A stretch of DNA of 64,000 nt from Triticum aestivum (taxonomy: Eukaryota > Streptophyta > Magnoliopsida > Poales > Poaceae): NCBI RefSeq assembly GCF_018294505.1, contig NC_057810.1, positions 203,998,113 to 204,062,112 of the forward strand. The letters run 5' to 3'. A model generated the notes under the pieces. The model ran no database searches and had not been told where the DNA came from. It saw only the letters and a program-made list of their open reading frames with translations. The translations under genes were made by a program, and so were the position numbers. Shown piece after piece: positions 10,763 through 22,613 of the stretch (the stretch's first letter is position 1; each line of letters begins with the position of its first letter).

Positions 10763-13287
10763 ATGAGGTGGAATCCGTCGATGATTGGGTCTAGGACCAA
10801 TGCGGCTGAGTCGCCGTGACGGATGCTAGTAGGGTGATCCCTACGATCAAAGGTGATCGGACAAGCTGACCATGGGTTGAATTTGGGGGCGACTAGCTCC
10901 ATCGCATAGACGTCCCGTAGTGCTCGCTTCCGTTCCCGCTTGGGAATGTGAGTGGCGTAGATCATGTTGACAGTTTTCACCTGGGGTGGAAATTTCTTCT
11001 GTCCCCCCGTGTTTGGACGCCGGGGCTCTTCGTAACCGTCGCTGTGCAGCCCCTTGTCCTTGTTTCCGATGTTTATTTTACCGGCCTGTTTGAACACCCA
11101 GCAGTCTCTATTAGTGTGGTTGGCTGGCTTGTCTGGGGTGCCATGAATTTGGCACGGGCGTTCCAGTATGCGGTCCAGACTGGACGGTCCCTTATTGTTT
11201 CGTTTGAACGGCTTCTTCCGCTGACCGGATTTGGATCCGCTGAATCCGGCGTTGACTGCCGTGTCTTCGGTGTTGTCGCCGTTGTTCTGTCGCTTGTGTC
11301 TGTTGTGCCGTGGCTTGCCGTTATTGTCACGGACGTCTGAAGTGCCAGAATGTGACGTAGTGCTGCTGCGAGCCAACCAGCTGTCCTCGCCCGCGCAAAA
11401 GTGGGTCATTAGTGTCGTGAGAGCTGACATGGACTTGGGTTTCTCCTGGCCGAGGTGTCGGGCGAGCCACTCATCGCGGATATTATGCTTAAAGGCTGCC
11501 AGGGCCTCGATGTTCGGACAGTCAACTATTTGGTTCTTTTTAGTTAGGAACCGACTCCAGAATTTCCTGGCCGATTCTCCGGGCTGTTGAGTAATGTGGC
11601 TCAAGTCATCGGCGTCCGGTGGTCGCACATATGTGCCTTGGAAGTTGTCGAGGAACGCGTCTTCTAGGTTTTCCCAACTGCCAATGGAATTTGCCAGCAG
11701 GCTGTTTAGCCAGTGTCGGGCGGGTCCTTTGAGCTTAAGGGGAAGATACTTGATGGCGTGTAGATCGTCTCCGCGGGCCATGTGAATGTAGAGAAGGAAA
11801 TCTTCAATCCATACTACAGGGTCTGTTGTGCCATCGCATGATTCGATGTTTACGGGTTTGAACCCTTCTGGGAATTCATGATCCATCACTTGATCGGTGA
11901 AGCAGAGGGGGTGTGCGGCGCCTCTATGGCGGGCTATGTCGCAACGCAGTCTGACTAAGTCTGGTTGATTGTGTTCGACCTGGCCGGATTTACTGTTAGT
12001 GTATCCGGTATGACGGTCATTGTCATGTGCTGCAGCTCGCCCCCGTGATCCATAGATCGATCTTGGTTGTCCTGCGGTGTTTTCCAATCTGTCACGCAGG
12101 TCCTGAGTATTGCCTCGGGCCGTAGTAAACTGGCGCGGGGGTGCGGGCTGGTATTCGGGCTGATATGCCGTTTTATCCCGGCCACAAGGTGGACGGTCAG
12201 CCGTGTGGCGCTCGAGTCCATATTCCTCGGCTGCCAGGACTTCTGTCCATCTGTCTGTGAGCAGGTCTTGATCAGCTTGAAGCTGCTGCTGCTTCTTCTT
12301 CAGGCTCCTCACAGTGGCAATAAGCCGGCGCTTGAAGCGCTCCTACTCCACGGGGTCCTCAGGCATGCCGAACTCGTCGTCGCCGAGGCTAATCTCGTCT
12401 TCGGAGGGGGGCATATAGTTGTCCTCCTCCGGATACCCGTCCGTCGCCTGTTCATCTGGGCTACCCTGCCCATCTTCCTGCTCGGCCTGCTCGAAGGCGG
12501 GCTGGTCGAGGTTGTATTCATCTTCGGCACCGTCCGGATTGTTTTCATCTCCAGTGCCGGTATTGCTGTGGCGGGGCTTGGAGCGGCGCTGGCGACGCCC
12601 ATGCGTTGCTTTCTTCTTGGAGGGGTTATCCTCCATTGCCTCATCGCCATTGGTTTCTTTCAGATTGTCCACCATATATATGTCATATGAGGAGGTGGCT
12701 GTACACAACCCCGTGGGTGGTGGTTTCTGTTCTTCTCCTACATCGTCGTCCAAACCGTCGATGTCTTCAGAGTCGAAGTCAAGCACGTCGGTCAAATCAT
12801 CGACCGTGGCTATGAAGTGGGTGGTGGGTGGGCAACGAATTCCTTCGTCGCTAGCTTCCCACTCAAGCCGGACATAGTTCGGCCGAGAGCCTCCTGACAA
12901 AGAGAGAGACTTTAATGAATTCAGCATGTCGCCAAAGGGCGAGTGCTGGAAGATATCCGCAGCGGTAAACTCCATTACCGGAGCCCAACCAGACTCGGCG
13001 GGCTCGAGAGCGCGCGGACTGGAACCCACAACCGGATACGAGTCCGGGGGTCCGGAATCACAGGCGTCCCTAGAGGTGAGGCCTGGGTTCGGCTCTACCG
13101 CCGATGAGTGTGCGGCCTGTGGGGCGGGGTCCATCCCCCCGTCCTTGGGCCACGCAGTCTGCTCCAGATTTAGGTCCAGGGCTACCACAGGGGTGATATC
13201 CCGAGCACTGTCCGACAGCAGGTCTAGGCCGTGCTCATCGTGACTGTCCGGCGCTCCTGGCACAGGCCTGATTCCGTCGAAGATCAT
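10759..13287 (-). pseudogene. gag: gag polyprotein of the Tat-like gypsy
   Basis: Starts at an ATG (13285-13287) and runs 842 codons to TGA at 10759, with a single in-frame TAG at 12343-12345. The N-terminal 310 residues are acidic and low in complexity, with a basic patch ('GRRQRRSKPR', nuclear-signal-like). The retrotransposon gag domain follows: 'FPEGFKPVNIESCDGTTDP', 'LKLKGPARHWLNSL', 'SWENLEDAFLDNFQGTY', 'SARKFWSRFL'. The C-terminal part is basic and Gly/Asn/Lys-rich, with 'CQIHG..NHTNRDCWVF', a degenerate zinc-knuckle-like CHC pattern. Gag forms the particle and packages the RNA. Its long open frame despite loss of pol suggests relatively recent pol loss or trans-mobilisation. Confidence 0.85.
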
Positions 13288-13520
13288 GTCTCCGCGGATA
13301 TCGGCCGTGTAATTCAGGTTTCTGAACCTGACCTGGTGGCCAGGGGCATAGCTGTCGATCTACTCTAGATGGCCAAGCGAATTGGCCTGTAGTGCGAAGC
13401 CGCCGAACACGAAGATCTGTCCGGGGAGAAAAGTCTCGCCCTGGACCGTGTTGTTGACGATTGAAGGCGCCATCAAGCCTTGTAGTGGCGACACAGAGGA
13501 ACTCTCAATGAAAGCACCAA

Positions 13521-14001
13521 TGTCGGTGTAAAAACCGGCGGATCTCGGGTAGGGGGTCCCGATCTGTGCGTCTTAGGCTGATGGTAATAGAGCAAGGGAC
13601 ACAATGTTTACCCAAGTTCGGGCCCTCTCGATGGAGGTAAAACCCTACTTCCTGCTTGATTAATATTGATGATATGAGTAGTACAAGAGTAGATCTACCA
13701 CGATATCGTAGAGGGTAAACCCTAGAAGCTAGCCTATGATGATTATGATTGTAATTGTGATCGGCCTTCTAAGGACCAACCTCTCCAGTTTATATAGAGA
13801 CCGGAGAGGGCTAGGGTTTACATGGAGTCGGCTACAAGGAAGGAAACACAATATCCGGATCACCAAGCTTGTCTTCCACGCAAAGGAGAGTCCCATCCGG
13901 ACACGGGACGGAGTCTTGAGTCTTGCATCTTCATGCTTCAATAGTCCGGACGATGTATATCGTCCGGCTGTCCGGATACCCCCTAATCCAGGACTCCCTC
14001 A
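13521..14001 (-). repeat. Tat-like gypsy 5' LTR
   Basis: 481 bp, TGTCGG...CCCTCA. On minus the LTR is followed directly by 'TTGGTGCTTTCATTGAGAG' (13502-13520), the likely primer binding site. Minus-strand TATATAAA at about 13789-13796. Confidence 0.9.
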
Positions 14002-14006
14002 GCAGC

Positions 14007-14645
14007 CCAGGAGGTGGCGCCCCCCAAGGGGAGTCCGAATTGGACTTGGGGAAGGGGGCACGACCCCTCTTTCCCTCTCCCTCCCCGTCTCCTTCCTTCC
14101 CCCTTCCTCTTCCTAGTTGGACTAGGAAAGGGGGAGTCCTACTCCTACTAGGAGGAGGACTCCTCCCCCTCCTTGGCGCGCCCCAAGGGCCGGCCGGCCT
14201 CCACCTTGCTCCTTTATATACGGGGGCAGGGGGCACCCTAGAAGCAAAAAATAGACATTGTTCTTAGCCGTGCGCGGTGCCTCCCTCCACCATAATCCAC
14301 CTCAGTCATATCGTTGTAGTGCTTAGGCGAAGCCCTGCGCCGGTAGCTTCATCATCACCGTCATCACGCTATTGTGCTGACGAAGCTCTCCCTCGACACT
14401 CTGCTGGATCATGAGTTCGTGGGACGTCATCGAGCTGAACGTGTGCTGAACTCGGAGGTGCCGTGCGTTTGGTACTTGGATCGGTCGGATCGTAAAGACG
14501 TATGACTACATCAACCGTGTTGATAAAACGCTTCCACTTACGGTCTACGAGGGTACGTGGACAACACTCTCCCGCTCGTTGTTATGTATCACCATGATCT
14601 TGCGTGTGCGTAGGAAACTTTTTGAAATTACCGCGTTCCCCAACA
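14007..14645 (+). repeat. 5' LTR of BARE/WIS-type copia, second part
   Basis: Continues the LTR that breaks at 4848 and ends CCCCAACA at 14645. It contains a TATA box, 'tttatata' (14213-14220), after a C/T-rich stretch, as usual for this group. Confidence 0.9.
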
Positions 14646-14646
14646 G

Positions 14647-14659
14647 TGGCATCCGAGCC
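14647..14659 (+). other. Primer binding site (tRNA-Met type, mutated)
   Basis: 'TGGCATCCGAGCC' one base after the LTR. The expected copia site reads TGGTATCAGAGCC, complementary to the 3' end of initiator tRNA-Met, so two substitutions are present. Confidence 0.8.
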
Positions 14660-15870
14660 AGGTTTATGCGTAAATGTTATATGCATGAGTAGAACACTAG
14701 TGAGTTGTGGGCGATAATAGTCATACTGCTTACCAACATGTCACACTTTGATTCGGCGGTATTGTTGGATGAAGTGACCCGGGCCGACATTACGTGTACG
14801 CTTATGCGAGACTGGTTCTACCAACGTGCTTCGCACACAGGTGCCTGGCGGGTGTCAGTTTCTCCAACTTTAGTTGAATCGAGTGTGGCTACGCCCGGTC
14901 CTTGTTGAAGGTTAAAACAACACATACTTGATGAAAAATCGTTGTGGTTTTGATGCGTAGGTAAGAATGGTTCTTGCTTAGCCCGTAGCAGCCACATAAA
15001 ACTTGCAACAACAAAGTAGAGGACGTCTAACTTGTTTTTGCAGGGAATGTTGTGATGTGATATGGTCAAGACATGATGCTAAATTTTATTGTATGAGATG
15101 ATCATGTTTTGAACGGAGTTATCGGCAACTGGCAGGAGCCATATGGTTGTCGCTTTATTGTATGCAATGCAATCGCCCTGTAATTGTTTTTAATTTATCA
15201 CTAAGCGATAGCGATAGTCGTAGAAACAATAGTTGGCGAGACGACAACGATGCTATGATGGAGATCAAGGTGTCGCGCCGGTGACGATGGTGATCATGAC
15301 GGTGCTTTGAAGATAGAGATCAAAGGCACAAGATGATGATGGCCATATCATATCACTTATATTGATTGCATGTGATGTTTATCTTTTATGCATCTTATTT
15401 TGCTTTGATTGACAGTAGCATTATAAGATGATCTCTCACTAAATTACAAGGTACAAGTGTTCTCCCTGAGTATGCACCGTTGCAAAAGTTCGTCGTGCCG
15501 AGACACCACATGATGATCGGGTGTGATAAGCTCTACCTTCACATACAAGCCAGTTTTGCACACGCAGAATACTCGGGTTAAACTTGACGAGCCTAGCATA
15601 TGCAGATACGGCCTCGGAACACTGAGACCGAAAGGTCGAGCATGAATCATATAGTAGATATGATCAACATAGTGATGTTCACCATTGAAAACTACTCCAT
15701 CTCACGTGATGATCAGACATGTTTAGTTGATTTGGATCACGTGATCACTTTGATGATTAGAGGGATGTCTATCTAAGTGGGAGTTCTTAAGTAATATGAT
15801 TATCTGAACTTTAATGTATCATGAACTTAGTACCTGATAGTATTTTGCATGTCTATGTTGTTGTAGATCA
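14660..15870 (+). other. Untranslated leader of the BARE/WIS-type copia
   Basis: About 1.2 kb between primer site and gag ATG without a meaningful frame. A long leader is characteristic of BARE-type elements, where it holds dimerisation and packaging signals. Confidence 0.6.
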
Positions 15871-16992
15871 ATGGCCCGTGCTACCGTTCCTTTGAATTTT
15901 AATGCGTTCCTTGAGAAAGCTAAGTTGAAAGATGATTGTAGCAATTACACGGACTGGGTCTGTAACTTGAGGATTATCCTCATTGCTACATAGAAGAATT
16001 ACGACCTGGAAGCACCGTTGGGTGCCAGGCCTGCTGCAGATGCTACTAATGATGTTAAGAACGTCTGGCAGAGCAAAGCTGATAACTACTTGATAGTTCA
16101 ATGTGCCATGATTTACGGCTTAGAACCGGAACTTCAACAACGTTTTGAACGTCATCGAGCATATGAGATGTTCCAGGGGTTGAAGTTAATATTTCAAGCA
16201 AATGCCCGGATTGAGAGATATGAAGTCTCCAGTAAGTTCTATAGCTGCAAGATGGAGGAGAATAGTTCTGTCAGTGAACATATACTCAAAATGTTTGGGT
16301 ATAACAATCACTTGATTCAACGGGGAGTTAATCTTCCTGATGATAGTGTCATTGACAGAATTCTTCAATCACTGCCACCAAGCTACAAGAGCTTCGTGAT
16401 GAACTATAACATGCAAGGGATGGATAAGACAATTCCCGAGCTCTTCGTGATGCTAAAGGCTGCGGAGGTAGAAATCAAGAAGGAGCATCAAGTGTTGATG
16501 GTCAACAAGACCACCAGTTTCAAGAAAAAAGGTAAAGGGAAGAAGGGGGACTTCAAGAAGAACGGCAAGCAAGTTGCTGCTCAAGTGAAGCCCAAGTCTG
16601 TACCTAAGCCTGGGACTGAGTGCTTCTACTGCAAAGGGACTGGTCACTGGAAGTGGAACTGCCCCAAGTATTTGACGGATAAGAAGGATGGCAAGGTGAA
16701 CAAAGGTATATGTGATATACATGTTATTGATGTGTACCTTACTAATGCTTGCAGTAGCACCTGGGTATTTGATACCGGTTCTGTTGCTAATATTTGCAAC
16801 TCGAAACAGGGACTACGGATTAAGCAAAGATTGGCTAAGGACGAGGTGACGATGCGTGTGGGAAATGTTTCCAAAGTTGATGTGATCGCCGTTGGCATGC
16901 TACCTCTACATCTACCTTCGGGATTAGTTTTAGACCTGAATAATTGTTATTTGGTGCGAGCATTGAGCATGAACATTATATCTGGATCTTGA
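15871..16992 (+). pseudogene. gag: Copia gag and protease (BARE/WIS type)
   Basis: Starts at an ATG at 15871 ('MARATVPLNFNAFLEKAKL'); an in-frame TAG at 15991 breaks it. The gag domain includes 'NYDLEAPLGARP', 'SKFYSCKMEE' and 'MQGMDKTIPELFVMLKAAE'. A Lys-rich stretch precedes the zinc knuckle CFYCKGTGHWKWNC (CX2CX4HX4C), which binds RNA. The aspartic protease begins at 'WVFDTGS' with the catalytic DTG intact. The frame closes at TGA 16990-16992 because of an indel; the protein continues in another phase from about 16985 ('LMRDGYSFK'). Confidence 0.9.
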
Positions 16993-18229
16993 TGCGAGAC
17001 GGTTATTCATTTAAATCTAAGAATAATGGTTGTTCTATTTATATGAGTAATATATTTTATGGTCATGCACCCTTGAAGAGTGGTCTATTTTTGTTGAATC
17101 TCGATAGTAGTGATACACATATTCATAATATTGAAGCCAAAAGATGCAGAGTTGATAATGATAGTACAACTTATTTGTGCACTACCGTTTGGGTCATATT
17201 GGTGTAAAGCGCATGAAGAAACTCCATTCTGATGGACTTTTGGAATCACTTGATTATGAATCACTTGGTACTTGTGAACCATGCCTCATGGGCAAGATGA
17301 CTAAAACTCCATTCTACGGAATAATGGAGCGAGCAACAGATTTATTGGAAATCATACATACTGATGTATGTAGTCCGATGAATATTGAAGTTCGCGGCGG
17401 GTATCATTATTTTCTCACCTTCACGGATGATTTGAGCAGATATGGGTATATCTACTTAATGAAACATAAGTCTGAAACATTTGAAAAGTTCAAAGAATTT
17501 CAGAGTGAAGTGGAAAATCATCATAACAAGAAAATAAAGTTTCTATGATCTGATCATGGAGGTGAATATTTGAGTTACGAGTTTGGTCTCCATTTGAAAC
17601 AATGCGGAATAGTTTCACAATTCACGCCACCCGGAACACCACAATGTAATGGTGTGTCCGAATGTCGTAATCGCACTTCATTGGATATGGTGCGATCTGT
17701 GATGTCTCTTACTGATTTACCGCTATTGTTTTGGGGTTATGCTTTAGAGACGGCTGCATTCACGTTAAATAGGGCACCATCTAAATCCTTTGAGACGAAG
17801 CCTTATGAACTGTGGTTTGGCAAGAAACCAAAGTTATCGTTTCTTAAAGTTTGGGGTTGCGATGCTTATGTGAAAAAGCTTCAACCTGATAAGCTCGAAC
17901 CCAAATCGGAGAAATGTGTCTTCATAGGATACCCAAAGGAGACTGTTGGGTACACCTTCTGTCACAGATCCGAAGGCAAGACATTTGTTGCTAAGAATGG
18001 ATCCTTTCTAGAGAAGGAGTTTCTCTCGAAAGAAGTGAGTGGGAGGAAAGTAGAACTTGATGAGGTAACTGTACCTGCTCCCTTATTGGAAAGTATTTCA
18101 TCACAAAAATTAGTTCCTGTGATCCCTACACCAATTAGTGAGGAAACTAATGATAATGATCATGAAACTTCAGATCAAGTTACTACCAAACCTCGTAGGT
18201 CAACTAGGGTAAGATCCGCACCAGAGTAG
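16985..18229 (+). pseudogene. int: Copia integrase (BARE/WIS type)
   Basis: The zinc-binding region is disrupted by a frameshift at about 17178 ('YRLGHIGVKRMKKL'), then CX2C in 'CEPCLMGKM'. The catalytic core shows all three acidic residues: D in 'IHTDVCSPM', D in 'SDHGGEYL' and E in 'GVSECRNR'. A TGA at 17546-17548 falls just before the second aspartate. The GKRF-like region 'LKVWGCDAYVKKL' and the connection to reverse transcriptase ('KPRRSTRVRSAPE') follow, ending in TAG. Integrase inserts the cDNA; this copy is broken by at least two frame disruptions. Confidence 0.88.
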
Positions 18230-18238
18230 TACGGTAAT

Positions 18239-19586
18239 CCTGTTCTGGAGGTCATGTTACTAGACCATGACGAACCTACGAACTATGAGGAAGCGATGAT
18301 GAGCCCAGATTCCGCGAAATGGCTTGAGGCCATGAAATCTGAGATGGGATCCATGTATGAGAACAAAGTGTGGACTTTGGTTGACTTGCCCGATGATCAG
18401 CAAGCCATAGAGAATAAATGGATCTTCAAGAAGAAGACTAACACTGACGGTAATGTTACTGTCTACAAAGCTCGACTTGTCGCGAAAGGTTTTTGACAAG
18501 TTCAAGGAGTTGACTACGATGAGACCTTCTCACCCATAGCGATGCTTAAGTCTGTCCGAATCATGTTAGCAATTGCTGCATTTTATGATTATGAAATTTG
18601 GCAAATGGATGTAATGACTACATTCCTGAATGGATTTCTGGAAGAAGAGTTGTATATGATGCAACCTGAAGGGTTTATCGATCCAAAGAGTGCTAACAAA
18701 GTGTGCAAGCTCCAGCGATCCATTTATGGACTGGTGCAAGCCTCTCGGAGTTGGAATTAACGTTTTGATAGTGTGATCAAAGCATATGGTTTTATACACA
18801 CTTTTGGAGAAGCCTGTATTTACAAGAAAGTGAGTCGGAGCTCTGTAGCAATTCTAATATTATATGTGGATGCCATATTTTTGATTGGAAATGATATAGA
18901 ATTTCTGGATAGCATAAAAGGATACTTGAAGAAGAGTTTTTCAATGAAATACCTCGGTGAAGCTTCTTATATATTGGACATCAATATGTATAGAGATAGA
19001 TCAAGACGCTTAATTGGACTTTCACAAAGCACATACCTTGATAAAGTTTTGAAGAAGTTCAAAATGGATCAAGCAAAGAAAGGGTTCTTGCCTGTGTTAC
19101 AAGGTGTGAAGTTGAGTCAGACTCAATGCCCGACCACTGCAGAAGATAGAGAGAAAATGAAAGATGTTCCCTATGCTTCAGCCATAGGCTCTATCATGTA
19201 TGCAATGCTGTGTACCAGACCTGATGTGTGCCTTGCTATTAGTTTAGCAGGGAGGTACCAAAGTAATCCAGGAGTGGATCACTGGACATCGGTCAAGAAC
19301 ATCCTGAAATACCTGAAAAGGACAAAGGATATGTTTCTCGTTTATGGAGGTGACAAAGAGCTCATCATAAACGGTTACGTCGATGCAAGCTTTGACACTG
19401 ATCCGGGTGAATCTAAGTCACAAACCGGATACATATTTATACTGAATGGTGGAGCTGTAAGTTGGTGCAGTTCTAAGCAAAGCATCGTGACGGGATCTAC
19501 ATGTAAAGCGGAGTACATAGCTTCTTCGGAAGCACCAAATGAAGGAGTCTGGATGAAGGAGTTCATATCCGATCTAGGTGTCATAC
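18239..19586 (+). pseudogene. rt: Copia reverse transcriptase-RNase H (BARE/WIS type), truncated
   Basis: Three frame-consistent blocks separated by stops (TGA 18494-18496, TAA about 18758). Signature words: 'KWIFKKKTNTDG', 'YKARLVAKGF', 'WQMDVMTTFLNG', 'YGLVQASRSW'. The active-site box reads 'LYVDA' where the copia consensus is YVDD, so the second catalytic aspartate is lost. The RNase H part has 'YVDASFDTDP' and 'KAEYIASSEA'. Sequence similarity to the family stops at about 19580, where the LTR of element E begins at 19587, so the C-terminus of RNase H is missing. Confidence 0.88.
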
Positions 19587-19806
19587 TGATAACCCACAAG
19601 TATAGGGGATCGCAACAGTTTTCGAGGGTAGAGTATTCAACCCAAATTTATTGATTCGACGCAAGGGGAGCCAAAGAAAATTCTCAAGTATTAGCAGCTG
19701 AGTTGTCAATTCAACCACACCTAGATAACTTAATATCTGCAGCAAAGTATTTAGTAGCAAAGTAGTATGGAAGTAACGGTAACGGTGGCAAAAGTAACAG
19801 TAGCAG

Positions 19807-21139
19807 TGAAAGTGCTAGTATCGACTAGAGGGGGGGTGAATAGGCGATTTTTATGAAAGTCTTCAAAACATGATAGTTTCGAAGACAGACAACAACACTA
19901 AGCCTATTGATATGCAGCGGAAGGTAGACTACACTAGACAAGCCATAGTCAAGTATTCAATGGAGTGTAAGCACGAAGACTAATAGCAGCTAGGTAGTAG
20001 CGATCAGGATGGAAGATGATATGAAGCCAATCAACAACAGTCTTCGCACAGTGAAGTCAATTAGTACAGGCAATAAAGCAAAGACTTCATGAAGACAAAC
20101 AGTAAGTAAAGAGAGCTATGAGATAGAACCAGTAGCTCGATGAGGACAAGGATTTGTTGGACCAGTTCTAGTTGCTGTGACAACTGTACGTCTGGTTAGG
20201 GAGGCTGAGATTCAACTCAGAAGACCGCGTCTTCACCTTATTCCCCTTGAGCTAAGGACACCCAGTCCTCGCCCAATCACTCTGGCAAGTCTTCAAGGTA
20301 GACTTCCAAACCTTCACAGACTTCGTTCACCGGCGATCCACAATGACTCTTGGATTCTTAGAACGCGACGCCTAACCGGTTGGAGGATTCACAGTCCTCA
20401 AGTGTAACAAGTCTTCGAGTCACTCAGACAGAAAGACTTCAGTGATGCCTAACACTCTTTGGCTCTGGGTGTTTAGGGCTTTGTCCTTGCAAGGATTCTC
20501 TCTCTCAAATGCTTCGGAGGTGGGTTGCTCTCAAACGACAAAATCGTGCACTAACTCTGAGCAACCACCAATTTATGGTGTAGGGGTGGGATATTTATAG
20601 CCACTAGGCAACCCGACCTGATATGTCTGAAATGACCCTGGGTCACTAAGGAACTGACACGTGTTCCAACGGTCAGATTTCAAACACACGCGACAGCTAG
20701 ACTTGGGCTACAAGTAAAGCTGACTCATCCACCTCTGGATAAGATTTGCTCACATTGTCTTCGCTCGAAGACATAGGATTTGGTTGAGCATCACTTCAGT
20801 CACTCTGACTTTGTTCACTTGGACCCCACTTAACAGTACGGTGATTCCTATGACTCAACACAGAATAAAGGAAACTACGAAACAACTATGTCTTCGCACT
20901 CCATAGTCTTCACGTGAATGTCTTCTCGAGTCATAAGCTTCGATGTGATTGTCTTCAAATACCACCATTGTCTTCAATGTCTTCACACATTTTTAGGGGT
21001 CATCTTCGGTAGGTAAACCGAATCAATGAGGGACTACTACCTATGTTATCCTGCAATTCTCACAAACACATTAGTCCCTCAACCAGGTTTGTTGTCAATA
21101 CTCCAAAACCAACTAGGGGTAGCACTAGATGCACTTACA
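19807..21139 (-). repeat. Sirevirus 3' LTR, 1333 bp
   Basis: TGAAAGTG...CTTACA. TATA box on minus at 20592-20599; TGTCTTCA cluster at about 20885-20990. Short frames within it (for example at 20177) are shared by all three LTR copies only because the LTRs are homologous. Confidence 0.93.
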
Positions 21140-21153
21140 ATCTCCCCCTTTTT
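21140..21153 (-). other. Sirevirus polypurine tract
   Basis: AAAAAGGGGGAGAT on minus, abutting the 3' LTR; primes plus-strand DNA synthesis. The equivalent tract in the truncated copy is at 2157-2170. Confidence 0.85.
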
Positions 21154-22042
21154 GGTGATTGATGACAAACTGGTTGAAGTTTTCAACAGGGATAAAATTG
21201 TCTGAAATTGTAAAGAATTGAGATATTGTCTTCATAAGTAGCAAGAGGCTCCCCGTGAAGATGTGCATATAAGTAATTTGCTTTTGGAATGCAAATGCGC
21301 ATGGCAGGTTGTACTTATGGATATCCTGATAAACTTACGAAGACAATTCATCATGCATGAGAAGATAAAACGAAGATAATGACATGCATAATGAAAAATG
21401 GACGTCTGCAATATGACATCATGCGGGAGTTATCATCGCACATGCAGAATTTATCGTCGCATCACAGAATAGCCGAAAAAGTAGCAGACGACCATCAAGT
21501 TTAAATGTTACAACTCGAAGAACCAAATGTATCAAAAGCGAGTGTTGTAATCACTTGGCAAAAGTATAGTAACCACTCATATGGACCCGCTTGAAGACTA
21601 TCAACTCATATGCTTCTCCCCCTTTTGTCAGTAAGGACCAAAAAGGTTTGAAGACATAGAGCCTCTACTCATTCCCATGCAGAGTAGGTGAAGCAGCAGG
21701 GTCGTCGTTGAGGTTTGGTGGTGCAGAAGAACTTGGTGCAGTGTCAATTTGTGCCGAAGTTGGAGGTGGAGAGGTAGCATCATCTTCGTCATTAATGACT
21801 CTGGCATTAACCGTTGCAGCTGAAGATGAATTGTCAGAGTCTTCGAGTGAGGGAGTCCGACGCAAGACAACATTCCTGGGAGGAGTAGAATCAAACTTGA
21901 ATCTCTCTGTGAAGCCATCATCTTGAAGATCAGCTTCAGCACTGAGCAATGTTAGACTCTTCCACAACCTCCGATAGGTCTCATGAGTGACAAGTGCATT
22001 CTTGGTGGCAAGATTGCGAATTCAGTTGAGATCCACCAAGAG

Positions 22043-22613
22043 TAGGGATGGCAATGGGTCGGGTTTGGGGCGAGTGGAGCTAGTCCAAATCCAAGCCATG
22101 ACCCATCTTCCTACTTTGTGCCCATCCACCAAATTATCCATGGGCACAACTTGTGCCCATGCCCAAAGCCGCTGGATACCCACATACCCATGGAGCTCCA
22201 TGGGCATAGAAAGGTTAGCATGAAGCCTTCCCAAAGATCAAATTAGCTCATCATCATTCACTCACAAATGACAACATAAGCTACATGCATAAGTGGGCAA
22301 CAAGTAATACGATGAGTCCTTAAGTGTGACATACCAGAGGTTGATTCTGCAGCATATATCTTATGGCACTAGTTGCATATTGACTGCCATTTCCCATTGA
22401 TTTGCTTTTTCTACTATCACTGGCATATGGCCCCACATGTCATACGGGTATCCATTGGATATCCATGGAGCACAAACTATAACCGTGCCCAACCTAGTTG
22501 TTCGTGGGTATCCATATCCATGGACCCATGGGCAGAAATGCGCTCCATACCCTTGCCCAACCGGGTCAGATATCCATGGGTAACTAGATCCATGGATAAA
22601 ATTGCCATCCCTA
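22043..22613. mobile_element. hAT-type MITE, copy 1 (571 bp)
   Basis: Terminal inverted repeats TAGGGATGGCAAT / ATTGCCATCCCTA are flanked by the 8-bp duplication ACCAAGAG (22035-22042, 22614-22621), diagnostic of the hAT superfamily. There is no transposase. It interrupts the C-terminus of the Sirevirus accessory gene. A near-identical copy is at 38421-38926. Confidence 0.95.

Larger units (their letters stand above)
4849..14001 (-). mobile_element. Tat-like gypsy retrotransposon lacking pol
   Basis: Two LTRs (4849-5331 and 13521-14001; about two dozen differences counted by eye) are flanked by a 5-bp duplication, GCAGC. The polypurine side (minus 'ATCAGGGGCTAC' next to 5331) and gag-protease on minus set the orientation. 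Reverse transcriptase, RNase H and integrase are absent between protease (ends 10286) and the antisense ORF (5869-9085, plus). An extra antisense ORF carrying a 'putative gypsy type transposon' domain is known in Tat-lineage elements; the 480-bp LTR suggests a Fatima-like family (from memory). It is non-autonomous. Confidence 0.9.
3749..19586 (+). mobile_element. BARE/WIS/Angela-type copia retrotransposon, 3' truncated
   Basis: The 5' LTR starts TGCTGAAGG at 3749 and ends CCCCAACA at 14645; it is split by the Tat-like gypsy. A tRNA-Met-type primer site, a 1.2-kb leader, gag-protease, integrase and reverse transcriptase follow in the usual copia order (gag-PR-INT-RT-RH). RNase H is cut at about 19586, where LTR 'TGATAACCC' of element E begins. 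The 3' end and 3' LTR are not in the window. Several stops and frameshifts make it non-functional. Confidence 0.92.

Noticed and set aside
12067..12690. 207-codon + strand frame opposite Tat-like gag
   Set aside because: Shadow of the GC-rich gag frame; hydrophobic composition is the complement of the charged gag sequence.
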